A stretch of DNA of 16,496 bases from NCBI GenBank assembly GCA_945869245.1, contig CAMBOY010000036.1, positions 1-16,496 on the forward strand, written 5' to 3'. Shown one piece after another: positions 5,867-13,575 of the stretch. The translations under genes and the position numbers were made by a program. Each line of letters starts with the position of its first letter. The first letter of the stretch is position 1. Under the pieces are notes generated by a model. That model searched no databases, had not been told where the DNA came from, and worked only from the letters and a program-made list of their open reading frames with translations. The stretch is from Hydrogenophaga intermedia. Lineage in GTDB: Bacteria > Pseudomonadota > Gammaproteobacteria > Burkholderiales > Burkholderiaceae_C.

Positions 5867-7054
5867 ATGCTGATCGACTTCTTCTATACCCTGCGCGCGG
5901 CCAAGGTGCCGGTGTCGGTCAAGGAATTTTTGACGCTGCTTGAAGCGCTGCAGGCGCAGGTGGTGGGGCCAACCAACCCGGACGCCTGCAGCATGGACGA
6001 CTTCTACTTCCTGGCCCGCACCGCGCTGGTCAAGGACGAGAAGCACTTCGACAAATTCGACCGCGCGTTTGCCGCCTACTTCAAAGGCGTTGAGCTGCTC
6101 GCCGACTTCACCAAACCGATTCCCGCCGACTGGCTGCGCCAGGAAATGCAGCGCCTGCTGACGGACGAGCAAAAAACCCAGGCGCCCAAAATGGATTGGG
6201 ATGAGCTGATGGAGACGCTCAAAAAACGGCTGGAAGAACAAAACGAGCGCCACGCCGGTGGCAGCCGCTGGATCGGCACCGGCGGCACCTCGCCGTTTGG
6301 CCACGGCGGGCACAACCCGCAGGGCATTCGCATTGGCGGTGCGGGTGGCAACAAAAGTGCGGTCAAGGTGTGGGACCAGCGCGCCTACCGCGACTACGAC
6401 GACACCCAGGAGCTGGGCACCCGCAACATCAAGGTGGCGCTGCGCCGACTGCGCAAATTCGCGCGCGAGGGCAACGACCTGGAGCTGGATCTGCCCGACA
6501 CCATCCGCGCCACCGCCGCCAACGCGGGTTATCTGGACATCAAGATGGTTCCGGAGCGGCACAACAACGTCAAAGTGCTGCTGCTGATGGACGTGGGCGG
6601 CACGATGGACGAGCACATCGCGCGGGTGGAGGAGCTGTTTTCAGCGGTCAAGGGCGAGTTCAAACACCTGGAGTTTTATTACTTCCACAACTGCGTCTAC
6701 GACTTTATGTGGAAGAACAACCGCCGCCGCTTTGCCGAGAAGTTCGCCACCTGGGACATCATCCGCAAGTACAACAAGGACTACAAGCTGATTTTTGTGG
6801 GCGACGCGACCATGAGCCCCTACGAAATCCTGCAGCCCGGCGGCAGTGTGGAATACAACAACGACGAAGCCGGCGCCGAATGGTTGCAAAGGCTCACACA
6901 CGCGTTCCCAAAATTCGCCTGGATCAATCCGGAACCGCAAGGCGTGTGGCAGTATCGGCAGAGCATCGCCATCGTGCAGCAGCTCATGGGGCAGCGCATG
7001 TTCCCGCTGACCTTGAAGGGCCTGGAAGACGCGATGCGCCTGTTGTCGAAGTGA
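5867..7054 (+). CDS. CoxE-like VWA domain protein, partner of MoxR
   Basis: A 395-residue protein of the CoxE-like VWA family that accompanies MoxR ATPases. The N-terminal helical part (about 1-115) precedes a glycine-rich linker around RWIGTGGTSPFGHGGHNP (about 128-145). A charged region and a C-terminal von Willebrand A domain then follow from about 225. The MIDAS motif is altered: the usual DxSxS reads D242-V-G244-G-T246, so the first serine is glycine and the second threonine, while LIFVGDATMSPYE further on supplies the later MIDAS aspartate. I believe this variant is typical of the subfamily. The likely role is to recruit a client to the MoxR motor. The start follows the 59-residue ORF by 10 bases. 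Confidence 0.9.
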   Translation: MLIDFFYTLRAAKVPVSVKEFLTLLEALQAQVVGPTNPDACSMDDFYFLARTALVKDEKHFDKFDRAFAAYFKGVELLADFTKPIPADWLRQEMQRLLTDEQKTQAPKMDWDELMETLKKRLEEQNERHAGGSRWIGTGGTSPFGHGGHNPQGIRIGGAGGNKSAVKVWDQRAYRDYDDTQELGTRNIKVALRRLRKFAREGNDLELDLPDTIRATAANAGYLDIKMVPERHNNVKVLLLMDVGGTMDEHIARVEELFSAVKGEFKHLEFYYFHNCVYDFMWKNNRRRFAEKFATWDIIRKYNKDYKLIFVGDATMSPYEILQPGGSVEYNNDEAGAEWLQRLTHAFPKFAWINPEPQGVWQYRQSIAIVQQLMGQRMFPLTLKGLEDAMRLLSK

Positions 7055-7095
7055 ATCGACGCCCGGCGCCACCGCGCCGCTGAACATCCGCCGAT

Positions 7096-8937
7096 ATGCC
7101 CGTGAACCTGTGGGGCTGGCGCCCCATGGGCGGCTGGCCAATTGTCATCCTTCTGCCGCTGGGCCTGTGCGCTGCGCCGGCCTGCGCCCAAACGGGCACC
7201 GAAGCCAACCCACCACCCGCCAATGCCACAGCGGCCACGACCGACACACTGCGTTTTGGCCTAACCGTGCGCGCGCCCGATGAGGCCAAAGCGCTGCTGC
7301 AGAACAACCTGTCCTTGCGCCGTTACCAGCGCCAGGACGACCTGAGCGACGCCGAGCTGGACCGGCTGCTGGAGCTGGCGGTGGACGACATCGCCCAGTT
7401 GCTGGGCACGCAGGGCTGGTTCACGCCGGTGGTGCGGCTGCGGCGTGAGGCATCCGGCAACCACCCCATGGGTGAGGTGATCGCCGACATCGAGCCCGGC
7501 CCGCCCAGCCGCATCGCCAGCGTCGACATCTACACCAGCGGGGCGGTGGCCAGCGACAGCGCCGCCACCGACGCGCTCAAACAGCAGTGGGCGCTGCCGG
7601 TGGGCGAACGCTTCACCCAAGCCGGCTGGGACCGCGCCAAAGGCGAAGCCCTGCGCCGCCTGAGCGCCCAGCGCTACCCGGCCGCGCGCATCGGCAATAG
7701 CCTGGCCGATGTGGACCCCAACACCCAGGAAGTGCGCCTGTCGATCGAGATCGACAGCGGCGTGGCAGTGACTCTGGGACCGGTGACGGTGGAAGGCGCC
7801 GAGCGCTACGACACCGCGCCTGCGCTGAACCTGCTGGGTATCAGTGGTGTCAAACCCGGGGCCGAATACCGGCTGAGCGATGTGCAGGACGCCCAGCGCC
7901 GCCTGATGGAGACCGGCTGGTACGAATCGGTGTTTGTGTCGGTGGAGCCCAGCGAGAGCGGCGCCGATTCGCCGGTGCGGGTGCAGTTGCGCGAGGCCAA
8001 GCGCCAGCGCCTGATGCTGGGCGTGGGCGCCAGCCGCGACAAAGGCCCACGCCTGACGCTGGAGCACCGCCACTGGAGACTGCCCGGCGTGGGCGGCGAG
8101 CTGCTGACCAAAGGCGAACTGCAGCGCGATGAGCGCCACTGGAGCGAGCAATGGCGCTCCCGCCCGGATGCCCAAGGCTGGCGCTGGGTCGCGCAGTGGG
8201 ACTGGTCGCGCCTAGACACCCAGGAGCTGCAAATCGTCGGCAACGGTTTGCGTGTGGGCCAAACCCAAGACCTGGGCACCTGGCAACGCAGCCTGTTTGT
8301 ACAAGCCAACCGCGACCGTTCGGTGGAAGGTGGTGTGCTACGGCGCGACAGCGCGGTGAGCGCCAACTACGCTTGGACGCGCCGGCGCTTTGACCAAGAG
8401 CCCTACCCCAACCAAGGCCACGCCTTTGGGGCCGAACTGGGCGCCGGCACCACCTTGGGCGACACCCGCCACCCGTTTGTGAAACTGCGCACCCGTTGGC
8501 TGGGCTATTGGCCGCTGGGGGCGCAAGGCCGCATGGCGCTGCGTGGTGACGCCGGCGCGCTGTGGGCTGCGCCATCGGCCGAGGTACCAGCCACCGAACG
8601 CTTTTTGCTCGGCGGCGACAGCAGCGTGCGCGGTTATGCGCCGCGCTCCATCGGCGTGGCCAACAGCGCGGGCACGGTCAACCCCGGCCGCTACCAAGCC
8701 GCTGGCGGCGTGGAATGGCAACGCCCCTTGACTTGGGGTAATGGCCGCAGCTGGGAACACACCTTGTTTGTAGACGCCGGAGCGGTGGCAAACCAGCCAT
8801 CCGAACTGCGGGCCCATTGGGGTGTGGGCACCGGGGTGCGCTTCAACAGCCCGGTCGGCCCGCTGCAGGCCGACCTGGCCTACGGCCTCACCCCACGCCG
8901 CTGGCGCATGCACCTGCGGGTGGGTTTTGTGTTCTAA
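7096..8937 (+). CDS. tamA: TamA outer-membrane assembly factor (BamA/Omp85 family)
   Basis: A 613-residue Omp85-family outer-membrane protein. The signal peptide runs to about the AQ at residue 33. Three POTRA domains follow (about 50-125, 125-225 and 229-305, the last beginning VTVEGAERYDTAPALNLLGI). A 16-stranded beta-barrel fills the C-terminal half, with the diagnostic GGDSSVRGYAPRSIG motif at about 506-520 and a terminal phenylalanine in MHLRVGFVF, as required for recognition by the BAM complex. TamA works with TamB in assembling some outer-membrane proteins and in envelope lipid homeostasis. An in-frame ATG at 7126 gives a more compact signal peptide (MGGWPIVILLPLGLC), and no clear Shine-Dalgarno decides between the two. 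tamB begins 4 bases after its stop. Confidence 0.95.
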   Translation: MPVNLWGWRPMGGWPIVILLPLGLCAAPACAQTGTEANPPPANATAATTDTLRFGLTVRAPDEAKALLQNNLSLRRYQRQDDLSDAELDRLLELAVDDIAQLLGTQGWFTPVVRLRREASGNHPMGEVIADIEPGPPSRIASVDIYTSGAVASDSAATDALKQQWALPVGERFTQAGWDRAKGEALRRLSAQRYPAARIGNSLADVDPNTQEVRLSIEIDSGVAVTLGPVTVEGAERYDTAPALNLLGISGVKPGAEYRLSDVQDAQRRLMETGWYESVFVSVEPSESGADSPVRVQLREAKRQRLMLGVGASRDKGPRLTLEHRHWRLPGVGGELLTKGELQRDERHWSEQWRSRPDAQGWRWVAQWDWSRLDTQELQIVGNGLRVGQTQDLGTWQRSLFVQANRDRSVEGGVLRRDSAVSANYAWTRRRFDQEPYPNQGHAFGAELGAGTTLGDTRHPFVKLRTRWLGYWPLGAQGRMALRGDAGALWAAPSAEVPATERFLLGGDSSVRGYAPRSIGVANSAGTVNPGRYQAAGGVEWQRPLTWGNGRSWEHTLFVDAGAVANQPSELRAHWGVGTGVRFNSPVGPLQADLAYGLTPRRWRMHLRVGFVF

Positions 8938-8941
8938 GGCC

Positions 8942-11900
8942 ATGACCGATCACACCGCCAGCCACAGCACAGCGCCGGAGCCCACACCGCCAGCGGGACC
9001 ACCACCAGCACCTCAACGCCGCCGCTTCGGCCTGTGGGGCACCCTGAGCGGCGCGCTGCTGCTGGGCGCGCTGGGCGCGGGCGCGGTCGGCGCGTGGCAC
9101 TGGTCGGGGCAAGACGGCTCGCTGCAGCGTGCTCTGGAGCTGGCCCAACCCTGGACACCGGCCGCTCTCCACATCGACGGGGCCAGCGGCAGTGTTCGGC
9201 ATGGCGGCGCCATCGCCCAAGTGCGCTGGCAAGCCGAAGGACTGACCGTTGAAGTGCAAGACCTGCGCTGGACGCTCAGCGGCACCGACACAGCGTCGGC
9301 GCTGTGGGCGCTGTGGCGCAGCCGCCAGCTGCCACTGAACGCGCTGCACGCCGAGCGGGTGCAGGTGCGCGACGAGCGCCCACCCCAACCCAGCCAGGCG
9401 CCACCGCCGCTGCTCTGGCCTTGGGTGCAACACGCCGATACCCGCTGGTCGGTGGGCGAACTGCAGGTGAGCGGCGCCACCCTGGTGCGCCTGAGCGCGC
9501 AGGGGCGCTACCGCTACCAGCGCGCAACCGCACCCCACACAGCCAGCGACCCCGGGGACGCCGAGCACCATCTGCAGCTCGACCGGCTGGACTGGGCCGA
9601 AGGGCAATACCAAGGGCGGCTGCAGCTGAGCGAAGGCCAGCAGCGCACCCTGCAGGCCACGCTCCGTGGCGCGGTCAACGTGACCTTGCCCAATGGCCGG
9701 CCCGAGCCGCTGGCGGTGCAAGCCAGCCTGAACGGCACCCTGCCCACCCAAGCCGGGCAGGTCGTGCCAGACTGGGCGCTGCAATTGAACGCCCGCACCG
9801 CCGCAGGCGACGCCGGCCCGGGCTTGAACCTGAACGCCGGCCTGCAACCCTGGCACCCCAACACACCGCTGGTGCAGGCCCAAGCCCAATGGCGCACGCT
9901 CGACCTGGCCTGGCTGTGGCCACAGGCGCCCCGCACCCAGCTGGATGGCAGCGCCCGGGTGACCCCCGACGGCCCCGCCCTGGCCGTGGACCTGACGCTG
10001 CGCAACCAGCGCCCCGGCCCGGCCGACCAAGGCCTGCTCCCCCTGCAAGACGGCGAGGTGCAAGCACGCTGGCAAGCGCCCACCCTGACCATCACCCAAG
10101 CCGACATCGGCGCCGGCGGCGGTCGCCTGCAGCTGCAAGGCCAATGGAACCAAGACGGCAGCCCTTGGAGCGGCCAGCTGCAAATGCGCGCCGTGTCGCT
10201 GCAAGCGCTCTGGGGTGGCCTGCCCGCCGAGCCCGTGAGCGCCGATGCCAGCGCCAGCGCCACGCCACAAGGTGTGCGCCTGAGTGCCAGCGCCAGCCTG
10301 CCGCGCGAGGGGCAGACCCAAGTGCTGCGCGGTGAGGGCCTGTGGCATACCCAGGGCATCGAGGCCGGGCGCATCGATATAGACAACGCCTGGCTGCGTT
10401 GGCGTGGCCTGGCGCTGGACGCTCAGGGCCAATGGCACGGCGCGCGCCAGCGGGTGCAGGGCCAGCTGGACCTGGTGCTGGACGGCAACCGCATGCAGGC
10501 CCAAGGCCAGTGGTCGCCCCAGGGCGGACAGGGCCAATGGACGCTGAAACTGCCTCAGCTGCACACCCTGCAGAGCAGCTGGCAGCGCTGGGCCGCACTG
10601 CCCCTGCTGTCGCGCCATCTGCCGCCACTGACGCTGCCCAGCCTGCAGGGCGCGTTGCAAGGCGAAGGCCAATGGAGCGGCGCCTGGCCTCAGCTGGCTT
10701 GGCAAGCGCGCTGGGCCGCCCACAATCTGGCGGTAGGGGGTGTGCCATTCACATCGCCCACGCTGGCGCTGGACGTACAAGGCCAAGGCGCCAGCGCACG
10801 CTGGCACTGGCAAGGCCAACACCGCCACGACACCCAAACCTGGCGCACCGAAGCGCAAGGCGACTGGCGGCTCGACGGTGGCCACCAGCTGGTGCTGCAG
10901 ACACTGCAAGTGGCCAGCCAGGCTGGCGAACGCTGGGTCCTGCAGCTGGCCCAACCCTGGACGCTGCAGGCCGAGCCCAGCGCCAGCGGCTGGTCGGTGC
11001 AAGCCGACAACGCCCGCTGGACGGTGCGCCACGGCGAAGCCACCCAGCCCGCCGAGCTGCACTGGAGTGAGCTGCGCTGGGGCCCCCAAGGCCTCAGCAG
11101 TCAAGGCGGCTGGCGCGGCTTGCCACTGGCCTGGGCCGACGCCGCCCACCGCAGCTGGCAACGACTCAGCGGCGCGAGTGCGAGGTCGGGTGCCAGCCCC
11201 GGCCCGCTGGCCCAAGCCGGTTTGGGCGGCGACCTCAGCCTGCAAGGCCAGTGGCGCGTGCGGCTGGGCGCCGACCCCCTGGCCAGCGAAGCCCTGTTGT
11301 CTATCGAGCGCGAACGCGGCGACCTGCGGGTGGACCTGCCCGGCCTGAGCGCCGAGCAGCGACAGGCCGGCATCGACACCCTGGCCCTGCGCTGGACGCT
11401 GCAGCAAGGCCAAAGCCAGCTCAAGGCCCAATGGGCCAGCCGCCGCATGGGCCGCGCCAGCGCCGACGCCAGCACCCCGCTGCGCCTGACATGGCCGCTG
11501 GCCAACGACACCTGGCCCGCCAGCAGCCCGATCAGCGGCCGGCTGCAAGCCGATCTGCCCGACCTCACGCTCTGGCAGTCGCTGGCGCCGCCCGGCTGGC
11601 GCGCCCAAGGACAATTGCAGCTCAAGGCGCAGCTCGGTGGCAGCCGCGCCCAGCCCGACTGGTCGGGCGACGTGCTGGGCCAAGACCTGGGCCTGACCTC
11701 GGTGGTCAACGGCCTGCGTTTTGAACAAGGCGAACTGCAGGCCCGCTTGCAGGGCGACCGGCTACAGGTGCAGCGCCTGCGCATCTATGGCGCGGGTGGA
11801 CCCGAGGTCGGTGGCACCCTGACCGCCCAAGGCGAGGCCAGCTGGACCACCGAACAAGGTCAGCGGGTGCCGCTGATTCAGCTGCAGGTCCAGGCTGAGC

Positions 11901-12865
11901 GCCTGCGCGTGAGCAACCGCCCCGACCAGAAACTCAGCATCAGCGGCAGCACCGACGCCCGGCTGCAGGGCCAGCGCCTGCACCTGCGCGGCGACATCCG
12001 CGCCACCGAAGCCCTGTTTGTCCTGCCCGACGAAAGCGGCCCCCAACTCGGCAGCGACGTGGTGGTGCGCGGCGGTCGGGTCGGCAGCGCCGCGCAGGCC
12101 GGCGGTGGCGGTGGCAACAGCCAAGCCAAGCCCCTGATCCCTGACGTGCTGGTCAAGCTCGATTTGGGCGATCGTTTTGAGGTGCGCGGGCGCGGACTGC
12201 AAGCGCGCTTGGCCGGCCAGTTGCAGCTGCGCAGCACCGAGCAGCTGCCCACTCCCCGCGTGCAGGGCGAGGTGCGCACCGTCGGCGGCAGCTACCGCGC
12301 CTACGGGCAAGACTTGCGCATCCAGACCGGCGTGCTGCGCTTTGCCGGCCCCTTTGACGACCCCACACTCGACATCCTGGCGGTGCGTTCGCACACCGAC
12401 GCCGGCATCGATTGGGTGGGCGTGCAGGTCAACGGCAGCGCCCAGGCACCGCGCGCCACCTTGGTGTCCGAGCCCAACCTGCCCGACAGCGAAAAACTCG
12501 CCTGGCTGGTACTGGGCCGTCCGGCCACCGGCGCCGGCGCCGAAGCCGCCATCCTGCAGCAAGCCGCACTCGCCCTGCTGCTGGGCCAAGGCGGCGGCCC
12601 CGGCGGCGACATCGCCCTGCGTCTGGGGCTCGATGAACTCAATCTGCGCGGCCCGCGCGAGCAAGCCGACGGCAGCACCCAGGCCGCCAGCCTGACGCTG
12701 GGCAAACGTCTGAGCAGCAAGCTCTACCTGAGCTACGAACACAGCCTGGGCGGCACCCTGGGCACCTTGTCCATGCTCTACGATCTGTCGCGCCGCCTAA
12801 CCCTGCGCGCACAAGCTGGCAACACCCAAGCCATCGACCTGATCTTCACCCTGCGCTACGACTGA
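8942..12865 (+). CDS. tamB: TamB translocation and assembly module inner-membrane protein
   Basis: A 1307-residue AsmA-like protein, near the usual TamB length. After a proline-rich cytoplasmic stretch and an RRR basic patch (26-28), one membrane helix (about 31-51) anchors it in the inner membrane. The rest is a long periplasmic beta-groove thought to guide lipids or proteins towards TamA. The conserved TamB (DUF490) domain occupies about the last 350 residues, ending GTLGTLSMLYDLSRRLTLRAQAGNTQAIDLIFTLRYD in two consecutive conserved pieces. The frame stays open 40 codons into tamA, but the ATG at 8942, 4 bases after the tamA stop with AAGG at 8936-8939, is the sensible start. Its middle has many QGQW-type repeats. 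A 946-codon open frame on the opposite strand is a coding shadow. Confidence 0.95.
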   Translation: MTDHTASHSTAPEPTPPAGPPPAPQRRRFGLWGTLSGALLLGALGAGAVGAWHWSGQDGSLQRALELAQPWTPAALHIDGASGSVRHGGAIAQVRWQAEGLTVEVQDLRWTLSGTDTASALWALWRSRQLPLNALHAERVQVRDERPPQPSQAPPPLLWPWVQHADTRWSVGELQVSGATLVRLSAQGRYRYQRATAPHTASDPGDAEHHLQLDRLDWAEGQYQGRLQLSEGQQRTLQATLRGAVNVTLPNGRPEPLAVQASLNGTLPTQAGQVVPDWALQLNARTAAGDAGPGLNLNAGLQPWHPNTPLVQAQAQWRTLDLAWLWPQAPRTQLDGSARVTPDGPALAVDLTLRNQRPGPADQGLLPLQDGEVQARWQAPTLTITQADIGAGGGRLQLQGQWNQDGSPWSGQLQMRAVSLQALWGGLPAEPVSADASASATPQGVRLSASASLPREGQTQVLRGEGLWHTQGIEAGRIDIDNAWLRWRGLALDAQGQWHGARQRVQGQLDLVLDGNRMQAQGQWSPQGGQGQWTLKLPQLHTLQSSWQRWAALPLLSRHLPPLTLPSLQGALQGEGQWSGAWPQLAWQARWAAHNLAVGGVPFTSPTLALDVQGQGASARWHWQGQHRHDTQTWRTEAQGDWRLDGGHQLVLQTLQVASQAGERWVLQLAQPWTLQAEPSASGWSVQADNARWTVRHGEATQPAELHWSELRWGPQGLSSQGGWRGLPLAWADAAHRSWQRLSGASARSGASPGPLAQAGLGGDLSLQGQWRVRLGADPLASEALLSIERERGDLRVDLPGLSAEQRQAGIDTLALRWTLQQGQSQLKAQWASRRMGRASADASTPLRLTWPLANDTWPASSPISGRLQADLPDLTLWQSLAPPGWRAQGQLQLKAQLGGSRAQPDWSGDVLGQDLGLTSVVNGLRFEQGELQARLQGDRLQVQRLRIYGAGGPEVGGTLTAQGEASWTTEQGQRVPLIQLQVQAERLRVSNRPDQKLSISGSTDARLQGQRLHLRGDIRATEALFVLPDESGPQLGSDVVVRGGRVGSAAQAGGGGGNSQAKPLIPDVLVKLDLGDRFEVRGRGLQARLAGQLQLRSTEQLPTPRVQGEVRTVGGSYRAYGQDLRIQTGVLRFAGPFDDPTLDILAVRSHTDAGIDWVGVQVNGSAQAPRATLVSEPNLPDSEKLAWLVLGRPATGAGAEAAILQQAALALLLGQGGGPGGDIALRLGLDELNLRGPREQADGSTQAASLTLGKRLSSKLYLSYEHSLGGTLGTLSMLYDLSRRLTLRAQAGNTQAIDLIFTLRYD

Positions 12866-12894
12866 AGCGCACGAGAACACACACACTGCGCCGC

Positions 12895-12900
12895 TACAAT
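12895..12900 (+). promoter_or_regulatory. Putative tRNA-Arg promoter -10 element
   Basis: TACAAT lies in the 61-base gap after tamB, 26 bases before the tRNA. The predicted start, about 12907, is the first base of an inverted repeat in the leader. No strong -35 is visible. Confidence 0.45.
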
Positions 12901-12906
12901 GCCGCT

Positions 12907-12924
12907 GGCCTGTGCACACAGGCC
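12907..12924 (+). repeat. Inverted repeat in the tRNA-Arg 5' leader
   Basis: GGCCTGTG-CA-CACAGGCC is a perfect inverted repeat with 8-base arms. As RNA it would form about a 7-bp hairpin with a 4-base loop, ending 2 bases before the mature tRNA 5' end. It lacks a T-run, so it is not a normal terminator for tamB. Confidence 0.7.
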
Positions 12925-12926
12925 GT

Positions 12927-13001
12927 GCCGCCATAGTTCAATGGATAGAACGAGCGCCTCCTAAGCGCTAGATACAGGTTCGATTCCTGTTGGGGGCGCC
13001 A
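12927..13001 (+). tRNA. tRNA-Arg (anticodon CCT)
   Basis: A full cloverleaf can be drawn. Acceptor GCCGCCA (12927-12933) pairs with TGGGGGC (12991-12997). The D arm is GTTC/GAAC. The anticodon stem AGCGC/GCGCT has loop CTCCTAA, giving anticodon CCT at 12960-12962. The variable region has 4 bases. The T arm is ACAGG/CCTGT with loop TTCGATT. The discriminator is G at 12998 and CCA is encoded (12999-13001). It reads the rare AGG codon. One acceptor pair is a G-G mismatch (G12930 opposite G12994), otherwise all stems are intact. Confidence 0.95.
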
Positions 13002-13018
13002 CCAGCGGCACCCATCCC

Positions 13019-13025
13019 AGGGGAG
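13019..13025 (+). promoter_or_regulatory. Ribosome binding site of the DsrE-like gene
   Basis: AGGGGAG lies 4 bases before the ATG at 13030, a strong Shine-Dalgarno match with slightly short spacing. It lies only 18 bases beyond the CCA end of the tRNA, so a transcript covering both is likely unless an unseen promoter intervenes. Confidence 0.6.
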
Positions 13026-13029
13026 CCCC

Positions 13030-13575
13030 ATGCGCCAACTCACCCCCTCTCGCAGCACCCTCGCCCTGACGGCCATCGCCACCGGCCTGGTGCTTGCCCT
13101 GGCCAGCGCCAGCGCCCCAGCACACGCCCAGGCCAAGCGGGTGCAGACGCCCTACCAGCAGCCCAAAGCGGTGTTCGATTTTTACCTCGACCACCCGGAC
13201 AAAATTGGCGCTGCGCTGTTCTGGCTGCGCTCGTTCATGAACCCGCTCACCGACGCGCCCTACAGCCTGTTGCCCGAAGACATGAGCGTGGTGGTGGTCA
13301 TCCACGGCACCGAGCTGGTGACGCTGGCGCGCAAAAACGAAGCCCGCTACGCCGACGCGGTGCAGCGCATGCGCTACTACGCCAGCCAGGGCGTGAAGTT
13401 CCGGGTGTGTGGCTTGGCGCTCAGCGACTTTGGCTACCGCGTCGAGGAGCTGCAGGACTTCGTCGAAGTCGCCCCGTCGGCCATGACCGAGCTGGTGCAC
13501 TGGCAAAACCAAGGACACGGTCTGATCACTCCGGTGGTGACCGAGAAAACAGTCGCGACTGAGGACATCCGCTGA
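13030..13575 (+). CDS. Exported DsrE-like family protein
   Basis: A 181-residue protein with a Sec signal peptide (about 1-34, hydrophobic core ALTAIATGLVLALA, likely cleavage after AHA-Q). The mature part has a DsrE/DsrF-like fold: DMSVVVVIHGTELVTLAR (about 85-102) forms the first strand and following loop, and VKFRVCGLAL contains the single conserved cysteine Cys127 at the usual position of the DsrE family. DsrE-type proteins carry or transfer sulfur in the cytosol; exported versions of unknown function are common in betaproteobacteria. It has a strong ribosome site. Its stop overlaps the start of the next gene (TGATG), implying translational coupling. A sulfur-related role is possible but unproven. 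Confidence 0.85.
   Translation: MRQLTPSRSTLALTAIATGLVLALASASAPAHAQAKRVQTPYQQPKAVFDFYLDHPDKIGAALFWLRSFMNPLTDAPYSLLPEDMSVVVVIHGTELVTLARKNEARYADAVQRMRYYASQGVKFRVCGLALSDFGYRVEELQDFVEVAPSAMTELVHWQNQGHGLITPVVTEKTVATEDIR

Noticed and set aside
7064..7080. GC-rich inverted sequence between the VWA gene and tamA
   Set aside because: The stem is short and imperfect, with no T-run; it fits ordinary GC-rich composition.
8822..8941. Upstream ATG for tamB inside tamA
   Set aside because: It would overlap tamA by about 116 bases and add non-conserved residues before the membrane anchor.
8888..11728. 946-codon open frame on the minus strand opposite tamB
   Set aside because: It is rich in A/G/Q/R with no recognisable domain and lies exactly antisense to a strong TamB frame. 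Long stop-free antisense frames are expected in GC-rich genes.
12977..13001. tRNA 3' end as an integration (att) site
   Set aside because: No second copy of the tRNA 3' sequence and no integrase or phage gene is seen in the window.
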